Of a stretch of DNA of 64,000 bases, positions 56,561 to 64,000 are shown in pieces (the stretch's first letter is position 1; every line of letters begins with the position of its first letter). Where the stretch lies: the NCBI GenBank assembly GCA_941918925.1, contig OW799233.1, positions 79,921,797 through 79,985,796 of the forward strand. Reading direction: 5' to 3'. The stretch is from Phyto melanocephala (taxonomy: Eukaryota; Arthropoda; Insecta; Diptera; Rhinophoridae). The notes beneath the pieces are model-generated. The model made no database searches. It was given only the letters and a program-made list of their open reading frames with translations, and was not told where the DNA came from. The translations under genes were made by a program, and so were the position numbers.

Positions 56561-57490
56561 GCATAAAAATTATAGTTTGTGGAGCTGCTCAAAGTCGACA
56601 ATTTTTTAAAAAGCAAAAAAAAGGGTGATCTTGGAAAAATAAATGCACTTTAGAATTAAAGTGTCAGAAACATTACCGTTTGATTACTACTTTTTTGGTA
56701 TTTTTTTAAAGGTATGTTTGTTTTTAATTAAAATAAGTGGTAAAATGTTCAGCAGATGCCCTACTTTTTCGGCAGTAGCCGCTTTTCAGACACCCTATAT
56801 TTAGGTCATTTTTACAAATAAAATAGAGCATATCTAAAAATGGTCAAAAATGGTCTCGCCCATATTTTCTGAGCATATTTGCTACATAATACTTGAAATA
56901 ATTTAACTTAGTTTAGCTGCCGTAGGTTGCCGCTGTAGGTGAAATAAGAAGAAAACTGTTACAACCTCATAGCGAAAACGAGAAAATTTTTTTTCACTGC
57001 AGCAATTTTAGTGTAAAATAAAGTAACTTATTATATATTTTTATTGCTTCTCATTAAATAATAAACAATATTTTGCTCTGAATATTGATTTACCGACCTA
57101 TTTTTATTTTTTTTTTTGGTTTATATATATTTTTTGAATTATTTCTTGGGCTTACAATGTCAAAATGTATATTAATATACATAAAAAAACCATTATTTCA
57201 TTATTTCATCCGACGTTTCGCTGGTATTTTCCAGCATCTTCAGGGATATTTTTTTATTAAATCTGTGCCAATCAGGTAGGCATAACTATTGCAATTTTTT
57301 TAACACCTGTTATAAAAGTAGGCAGGTAGTTTTAAAACTTTTTTATACTGAATAAAATATAATGTAGGTATACATATATTTTTTTTTGCTTAAATTAGGT
57401 AGTTGAAACCCTTTTTTTTATAATGCAGGTTTTTACTTTCTAAAACTAGTGATCAATAACAGAACTTGTACAATTTTATTTTAAAGTGCG
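56561..57490. other. Upstream flank of the Transib-like gene
   Basis: No other gene. AATAAATGCACTTTAG near 56640 loosely resembles the candidate terminal motif of the Transib-like element (TACAATGCACATTG). Confidence 0.3.
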
Positions 57491-57493
57491 ATA

Positions 57494-59396
57494 ATGTCAT
57501 TTACCAATTTAGAATTGTTGGAGTTATTCACAAACTCAGATAATGAAAATGCATTTAAATTGGCTATTGTGGAAAAACTACACGATTTACCAGGATACCA
57601 CGAAATGGATGTTCATAGCAAAATTCACTTCGTTTTTCTAACAATTAAAAAAATGGCTTACCTCACACCGTACGAAAAAAGCATTTATGAAAAACAACCC
57701 AGACTGGCTAAATGGAGTTACAACTTTTGAAAACATCGAAGAACCACATACATCTTCTGACAGCAAAAGAGGAAGACCAGCAAAAACTATAAACGAGTGT
57801 TCTGAGTACACAAGAAAACGTAAACTTGAAAATGCCACAAAAGATATATCTAAATCGCATCTTTCAGAAGCATTATGTCTTAAGTTTGCAAAAGATAAAG
57901 ATAAATCAAGGTGCGACGTTACAAAAGCTGTGGTACTTGCAAGCCCAGATCGACTGCAGAGAATCAAAGGGAGTATTCCTACTCCACCAAATGCTTTACC
58001 CACGAAGTATAATGTAGAAGAAGCCTTAGTTTTGTTTATGGAATTGGGATTGTCAAAGGAAAAATATTCTATTTTACGAAGCTCTTTAAAGAATCATAAT
58101 GTGAATATTCTTCCTGGATACAAAAAAATTACATCTGCCAAAAAAGAAGCAGTGCCACCTAATGTAAAGGTTACTAAAGTATCGGTAGAGGTAAAACTGC
58201 AAGACTTAATGGATCATACAGCCAAACGCCTTATTCAAAGTTTGCCTGAGGAGAAAGCAGTATCACTTCCAGATATGCTTACATTGATAAATAAGTGGGG
58301 ATGTGATGGATCATCCGGTCAAAGTGCTTACAAACAAACAATATTGACAAATGACACAACTATTACAGACACAAATATGTTTATGGCTTCTGTAGTTCCT
58401 TTACGACTGAGAAGTGAAAGTGCTGAGCATTGGAAAAATCCTCGCCCATCATCAGTTCATTTTTGTCGTCCAATATTTTTTCAATATGAAAAGGAGTCTT
58501 CAGAAATAATCAAATCCACAGTAAACGATATAAAAAAGCAAATTTCGGAACTAAAGCCTTCTGTTGTTGAAATAAAGAATGGAAAAAGTGTTTCGATTGA
58601 TTATAAGTCACAGAAAGACTTTCAAAATTTTTATGACTCAAGTAATGAGCAAAATTATGAATATGGAATTTCTCCATTACATGCCAGAATTAGGTGCATG
58701 GAGTTTATTTTAAAACTAGCGTATACAATTTCTAGTGAAGGTGAATGTTTTGATATGAACGCAACACAAAAAGAAAAACTATCTGCTCGAAAAAAAATTA
58801 TACAAAATGAATTTCATAAGAAGCTTGGGCTGAAAGTAGACTGCCCAAAGCAGGGGTATGGAAATACTAGCGATGGTAATATGTCTAGAGCATTTTTTGA
58901 AGATGATGAGGTAACAGCCCGAATTACTGGGGTCGATAATAATATTATAAAAAGGTTGGCAGTTATCCTAAATGTTATAAACTCTAGAGAAATGGTAAAT
59001 GGCCCAAAGTTTGATGATTATGCATCAAAAACTGCCCAACTTCTAGCTCAAATGTACCCTGAGAAGAAACTTACTCCTACGGTTCATAAGATTTTGGCTC
59101 ATGGTAAAAGTTTAATTGAATATCAATGCTTACCGATTGGAGAGTTGTCAGAAGAAGCCCAGGAATGCAAAAACAAAGACTACAAAAAATTGAGATACAC
59201 GAATACTTGCAAAATTTCACGGATTAGACAGAATGCGGACCTTTTCAATATGTTGTCGGCCTCTTCAGACCCACTAATTTCATCACGAAGACATGTAAAA
59301 TCTCGAAAGGATTTGGAAGAATATAATTATAGCCCCGATATGTTAAATCTATTAGATAACGCTCCCAATGTTGATAACTATTTTAAAGAGAACTAA
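57494..59396 (+). pseudogene. Transib/RAG1-like transposase, nearly full length but defective
   Basis: Met 57494 opens a 78-codon frame that must shift near 57675-57690 into the long frame ending at 59396 (569 codons from Met 57687). In the shifted frame K-N-N-P-D-W-L follows naturally. Further on come a basic region with G-R-P-A-K (AT-hook-like), W-G-C-D-G-S-S-G-Q-S (first catalytic Asp), G-K-S-V-S-I-D-Y, Y-G-I-S-P-L-H-A-R-I-R, G-L-K-V-D-C-P-K-Q-G-Y-G-N-T-S-D-G-N-M-S-R, H-K-I-L-A-H (zinc His pair) and L-P-I-G-E-L-S-E-E-A-Q-E-C-K-N-K-D (third catalytic residue, E962-like). The stretch that should carry M-I-D-G-K and CxxC is missing, by comparison with 43121-44130: about 30-36 residues are deleted in frame. 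So both the N-terminal frameshift and the loss of the second Asp argue against activity. Confidence 0.8.
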
Positions 59397-59870
59397 CTCA
59401 TAAAAATCAATTATTCTAGCTAAGTAAAATATAAACTAAATAACATTATATCTATAGCATAAATATTAAAAATAATTTGAAAATATGTTTCTGCAATAGA
59501 AACAAAAAAATTTAATATTGGTTTAACATGTTATATTAGATTGCTTTTTTCTAAACTTTCGGATCTGAACAATGTGCATTGTAAAGCGCACCGGGTTAAA
59601 CTAGTTACTTAATATAAATTTATTTAGATTTAAATATTAAAAGTATATACAAATGTGTTTTTGCGATACAAATAAACAACTTATATTTAAAAAAACATAT
59701 TAATATTTAACTGGAAAAATTATCCTATTTTAAACGCAATTTTTGGAGCACCCTCTACCTCTAGCAGTACTTTGTAAACATTATTTTGAAGCCTAAAGTG
59801 TCCTCTGTCAATATCTTTTTAAATCTTTAAAATATCTTAATTATTTCAAAAGTTATGATTTTTGCAACGA
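59397..59870. other. Downstream flank of the Transib-like gene
   Basis: AT-rich. CAATGTGCATTGTA at 59570-59583 is a candidate 3' terminus, matching in inverse orientation a motif beside the other copy (44325-44338). Confidence 0.35.
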
Positions 59871-60160
59871 AAAAAGTCAAAAGGCGCCACTGTGCGCCGC
59901 TAGACTATTTTCGCTTGTCTACGAAGATAAGCCTAAAACGATTGACCACTTGGAGGCCAAAATTCACCTCGTTCACAAATGGAAAAAGTCATCGAAATTT
60001 AGACCTCCAGATTATATTACGCCCTAGCCAGTCGTGGCGGTCATATGTTGGAAGTTGTATTTATATTATAATGAAAAAAGGTTATCTTTTGAATGTCAAT
60101 TTTTAAAATGTATCTTTGTTTTATTCCATTTCAAAAATCTACACCTTTATAAAAACACCC
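59870..60160 (+). pseudogene. Mariner C-terminal relic with 3' terminus
   Basis: Frames at about 59885-60060 give A-P-L-D-Y-F, D-K-P-K-T-I-D-H-L-E-A-K-I and S-R-G-G-H-M-L-E-V-V-F-I, i.e. the mariner segment from the third catalytic residue to the C-terminus, with a frameshift. CTATAAAAACACCC-like sequence (about 60137-60155) is a plausible terminal repeat, resembling 17555-17572. Confidence 0.6.
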
Positions 60161-60614
60161 TTTGTTTTTAAAATTGACGTATTTGCAACAAAAATTAATC
60201 ACGATCACGCAAAATCACGCAAGCAATGCTTATCTCAAATAAACATATTTTCATACAAAATACCGGAAAACAGTATCGAGTATAGGATGGCGATATTATT
60301 CTATTACAGGTGTTTAAAATCACCGGAAACATTGGAACTTTTATTTTTATGATCTGTTTAATTTAAAGTTAAATTTTAAAGTTTACTGCAGCAATATTTA
60401 TTGGAAAAAATGTAACATTTGAATTAACGTAATTTCTGATCATATGAAATGTGGTAATAAAATAAATTTGAAGATCTTTAATGCATTAAGAATAACTTTT
60501 TTTCTTTGCTGTTTAAAATACCGAAATTCCTAACACGGAATTGTTAACTTCTAAAATTAACTATTTTTATGAGAAGTGACAATCATGGCGAAATTTATAA
60601 AATATTTTCGTACA
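60161..60614. other. AT-rich spacer
   Basis: Nothing recognised. Confidence 0.4.
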
Positions 60615-60700
60615 TTTAGTCTTGCACTGAAAGTAGGCGTTATAGTAGGCGTGTCAATCGTTTCTGCTAATAAAGTATAGTTTGATCTGTGAAATTTCAT
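60615..60700 (-). repeat. HINE-B scrap, reversed
   Basis: GTAGGCGTTATAGTAGGCGTG and TTTCTGCTAATAAAG, as in the HINE-B tandem unit. Confidence 0.5.
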
Positions 60701-60740
60701 AATTAACAGTTCATAAGATCTAATCTGTGAATTCTTGAGA

Positions 60741-61479
60741 ATCAACAAGCTAGTTTTTAATGCCAGTAAAACTCAAGTAATAAGATTGAAACCATTCAGC
60801 CACAATAATATCAACTTTAGTGTTTTTGTTGACGGTAAGGAAATTGTTGATGTACATTCAGTAAAATACCTGGGCGTTCACTAACAGCATAACTTATCTT
60901 TTAATATACATATTCAGCATGTGAAAACTAAAGCATCTCAAGGGCTGGGTCTACTTTACAAGTTCAAAAATAAGTTCGATCGCAATACAAAATTTTTAAT
61001 ATATAATTCTATAATTCAAAGCCAATTTAATTACTTAGCTATTTTTTACGAATGGAAAAAGACCAGTGAACTTAAATCTCTCCAAAGATGTCAGAACAAG
61101 GCGCTAAAAGTAGTTTACAACCTTCCACTAATGTATCCAACGACATCTCTCTATAAAATCGTATTTCCAACGGTTTTGCCAATCTACGGGATCTATAAAA
61201 AGCAACTTTTAACATATGTATGTCTTTAAATGTATTTCCAATATTGGGTATCACACCATTCATTTTAACACGGACCAAACTATACATAACACCATAAATA
61301 ATAGCAATCTATCGGTAGCAAGGTGTAGGTTGGAAACAACTAAGCAAAGAATTGAATTTGCAGGTAGTTATGAGTTTAGCAATTTGCCTCAATGTTTAAA
61401 AAATGTTAATAGGATTTCATTATTTAAATCTTCATTAACAGAGTGCTTATGTCAAAATGTAATAAAAATTAATTTGTAA
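60741..61479 (+). pseudogene. LINE reverse transcriptase, C-terminal part
   Basis: The frame from 60741 reads L-V-F-N-A-S-K-T-Q-V-I, V-K-Y-L-G-V, then a stop (60892-60894), then L-G-L-L-Y-K-F-K-N, I-Y-N-S-I-I-Q-S-Q-F-N-Y, L-Q-R-C-Q-N-K-A-L-K-V-V-Y. After a shift near 61215 it continues to a stop at 61479. This is the thumb and post-RT region of a jockey/CR1-type non-LTR retrotransposon ORF2. 5'-truncated, as is usual for LINE insertions. Confidence 0.75.
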
Positions 61480-61549
61480 TCATAATAAATACCTATGCTT
61501 TAATGTATTGCGCCTGTTGCTTGTTAAGAACATAAATACATATTTTACG

Positions 61550-62010
61550 TTAAAAGTATATAGAATCAGTTTTACCTTGAATAAGATTCAGGACAAATGA
61601 AACATTGGAAACTATTTTTCGGCTTTGTAACGTTGGGAGCGCAATGAGTAATAAACGACTTTGATATGGCGGTAAGTTTATATTAGGATTCCAATGAAGC
61701 TTACGAAGACAGAACAGCAAAAATTGTTTTTGGACTGACTCAAGTTTTTGAATTAACACATCAAATTGGGGATCCCAAGTTACTGATACTTATTCAAGTA
61801 ATAGTCTTTCCAATGACATGAGTAAATTCTGTGTAACATAAGGATAATTAAATTCCTTAGCCTAACGTTTTAGGGATCTTAATAACCCATTAGCTTTATT
61901 TACCGTCATTATTACATGTTAATTAAAATTTATTTTCGCAACAAATAGAATTCCAAGATCCAAAAACGAGTCAACAAAATTTAACTTAGAGCCATTGAAC
62001 ATTAAGACGG
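61550..62010 (-). pseudogene. LINE reverse transcriptase fragment, opposite strand
   Basis: Minus strand: T-V-N-K-A-N-G-L-L-R-S-L-K-R, V-T-W-D-P-Q-F, K-L-E-S-V-Q-K-Q-F-L-L-F-C-L-R, L-P-P-Y-Q-S-R-L-L-L-I. This is the same post-RT region but from a different LINE family (the E-S-V-Q-K-Q-F motif). At least two stops upstream of 61759. It converges on the neighbouring LINE fragment. Confidence 0.7.
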
Positions 62011-62129
62011 AAAATTAAACATTTAAGACGGGTAAATACATACAGAAAGTCATATATTTTGATTTTGTTAAATTCAATTCTAAAAGATTTTCTGTTCATC
62101 AATTGAAGAAATTATTCATTATTTGTTAT

Positions 62130-63310
62130 ACTAAAGTATGTATCACTTTCTTTGTATAACTTCGATATGCTATTAAAATATTATCGTAAATTTATTCTTT
62201 CAATGAAAATGGGCGTTAAAGTCGGCGTGTCAATATACATACATACATAGTTCCTGCTAATAAATACAACTCAGATATTTCAATATAGAGTATTTTATTC
62301 TTGAAAAATCTTTATAAATTAAAAGAATTTGAGATAAAACGTTATGTGGGGGAGGTGGGCGTGTCACTTTTTTCCCGTTAGTACAAACCTTTGACCAAAA
62401 AGAAATTTTTGCAATATTTCAGAATTTTACATCTAATTTTGTCAGTTTTATTACGTTTAAAATTTTGAATATACATTTTGATCTATAACTCCTTTCCTAA
62501 TTTATAGATTTTAGCGATTTTCGGGGACAAAAAAACTTTTTTTACTCAGAAAATATACATTTGAAATTTCATGACTCTATGGTAATGCGTTTGGACACAA
62601 TTATATATATTTCGATGTTGGAAGGACATGATTTTTATACCCTTCACCTGTGGTGCACAAGGGTATATATAGGTTTGTCATTCCGTTTGTAATTTCTACA
62701 ATTTTCATTTCCGACCCCATAAAGTATATATTTTCTGAAAGCTTATGAATAGAGGAGTCGATTAAGTCCTGACCGTCTGTCCGTCTGCCCGTCTGTCCGT
62801 GTGTTGGTTGAAATCAACTTTTAGAAGCAACTATTAAAAAAATTAAAATTTAAATTAAAAATTAAAAATTACAAAAAAAAAATATTTAAAATAAGAAAAA
62901 AATAATAAAAAAACTACAAAAAAAAAATTTTAAAAAAATTAAAAAAAAAATTTTTTAAAAATTTTTCAAAAAAAATTTTTTAAAAAAATTAAAAAAAAAT
63001 AATAAAATATAAATAATATATTAAATAAAATAAAATGAAATTTTTTTGGCTCAGCTAGGATTCGATGCCACATTTATTCTAACGTGTACGTATGCACGTA
63101 TTTTATATGGGATGAATGGTGATACAAACAATTGTTATTGCATGACTACACGTTGTGAAGGGTATATAAGATTCGGCACGGCCGAATATAGCACTGTTAC
63201 TTGTTTTGACTTACTTTTGCATTACGAGCCTTAACTCTCTTCCTAATATTCCTATTTAGCCCATTTTAAATACCAAACAAACCTTGTGTAAAAGAAATAT
63301 TTGAGTTCAT
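62130..63310 (-). mobile_element. HINE-B, reversed, split by HINE-A
   Basis: The plus strand shows GTATCACTTTCTTTGTATAAC (the empty mariner site of sister copies), AATGGGCGTTAAAGTCGGCG, GGGAGGTGGGCGTGTCAC and TGCGTTTGGACACAATT up to 62636, then after the insert GACTTACTTTTGCATTACG, TAACTCTCTTCCTAATATTC (63210-63300). A few TACA repeats sit within. Confidence 0.75.
62637..63203 (+). mobile_element. HINE-A inserted in HINE-B
   Basis: From ATACCCTTCACCTGTGG to GCACTGTTACTTG, with T-runs on both sides. Because the host HINE-B sequence is known from other copies (near 25270-25310), the two termini are defined closely. The middle is an A-rich tract (about 62830-63040) where other copies have T-rich tracts. 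Confidence 0.85.
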
Positions 63311-63519
63311 ACGTTTAAAACAAATCGACTCAGATACGGTGTAAACAGCATCATTCTGAGGCAATGTTGTAGAAATTAACAATTATGATGTCGGTCCTCG
63401 GGAAAAAATAAGGGGTTACTTGTAGATATGTGGATTAGTGAAGGATTATTTAGAAATACAAAATGTTATTTATTTGAAAGACATTTAAATTAGTAAAACT
63501 ATGAAAAAAAAAAAATCAA
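63311..63519. other. Unassigned spacer
   Basis: No repeat or gene recognised. Confidence 0.4.
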
Positions 63520-63836
63520 AAAGTCCAATCATTTGATGTAACCGATATAAAGAAATCTGTATCATCTAATGTAATCCAGGATCAGTCGTGATATTAAGTA
63601 TAATCACCAAAAACAATCAAAAAATCAACTGACTTAAGTTTATATGCAACTGATTTTATCAACAAAACATGTTCTTCATAAGTTTGTGGATCAGAGTTTG
63701 GAGGTATATATGAGCAGGTAATAAATATCGATATATTTTGAATTTGCATGACAACAACGATCATTTCAATGTCAAATGAATTTTGAAATAATATCTGTTC
63801 TGGATAATACAAACATGAAACAGCAATTAAAACACC
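63520..63836 (-). pseudogene. LINE endonuclease-domain fragment
   Basis: Minus strand from about 63836: G-V-L-I-A-V, E-M-I-V-V-V-M, I-F-I-T-C-S-Y-I-P-P-N-S-D, Y-E-E-H-V and F-L-I-V-F-G-D-Y. These are the Y-x-P-P and G-D-(F/Y)-N signature blocks of the APE-type endonuclease of jockey/CR1 LINEs. The frame stops right after G-D-Y-T, then a decayed W-I-T-L-D-D-like stretch follows. Confidence 0.65.
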
Positions 63837-63837
63837 A

Positions 63838-64000
63838 TATAGCTTTGTCATTCCGTTTGCACTTTCTACAATTTTCATAAAGTATATATTTTCCGAAAGC
63901 TTATGAATAGAGGAGTCGATTAAGCCCTGCCCGTCTGTCCGTGTGTTGGTTGCAATCAACTTTTAGAAGCAACCACATGTTCCTCAGACCTGTGTATGGT
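63838..64000 (+). repeat. HINE-A 5' part, running off the window
   Basis: TATAGCTTTGTCATTCCG, CTTATGAATAGAGGAGTCG, CCCGTCTGTCCGTGTG, AGAAGCAACCACATGTTCC, as at 3850-4050. The first ~20 bases of the element are missing. Confidence 0.7.

Noticed and set aside
57638..58003. 121-codon minus-strand frame
   Set aside because: Antisense shadow of the Transib-like transposase.

Overview
The window reads as AT-rich insect nuclear DNA, most likely a higher (possibly calyptrate) fly. This is inferred from many INE-1/DINE-1-like Helentron-associated elements, several Tc1/mariner lineages, jockey/CR1-type LINE fragments, a tRNA-derived SINE, TACA microsatellites and genes with short GT-AG introns. No bacterial operon logic applies. 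For convenience I name the repeat families: HINE-A (5' end ATACCCTTCAC), HINE-B (5' end ATACCCGCCACC, internal GCCACGCCCAC tandem repeats), HINE-C (GGTTAAGC...GTGAAGGGTAT), and MITE-D (CAAGGC ends). All HINEs end in a small TTCGGC/GCCGAA hairpin followed by CTCTTACTTG.

Layout. 0.8-3.4 kb: a DNA transposon with very long inverted arms and a broken transposase. 3.8-7.3 kb: HINE-B with a 288-bp tandem array, nested in HINE-A and itself carrying a mariner remnant. 7.5-16 kb: a LINE gag fragment, HINEs, a small transposon with a spliced 91-aa Myb/SANT-like ORF, a possible minus-strand exon, a tRNA-derived SINE and a MITE. 16-20 kb: mariner and Tc1 remnants. 20-25.6 kb: HINE-C, a degraded minus-strand coding region and a reversed HINE-B/mariner composite. 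26-39 kb: two related non-autonomous Helitrons around a pogo-like element, HINEs and MITE-D; the second Helitron carries a higher-order satellite and a mariner. 39-48 kb: more HINEs, a GC-rich segment predicted to fold as a four-way junction with a pseudoknot, a Transib/RAG1-like transposase fragment, and foldback elements. 48.5-53.4 kb: the only convincing host gene, part of a large IQ-motif protein on the minus strand. 54-64 kb: LTR-retrotransposon integrase remnant, a TIR element, mariner remnants, a nearly full-length Transib/RAG1-like transposase, LINE fragments and more HINEs.

How it fits together. Apart from the IQ-motif gene, almost everything recognisable is mobile DNA, and much of it is nested. 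The nesting is informative: empty target sites visible in sister copies show that a mariner inserted at a TA inside HINE-B and was then copied with it, and that another mariner inserted into one Helitron. The observations most worth checking are the structured segment at 42.25-42.37 kb, the two complementary but defective RAG1-like copies, the foldback element with a perfect 8-bp target duplication, and the HINE-B/mariner composite.
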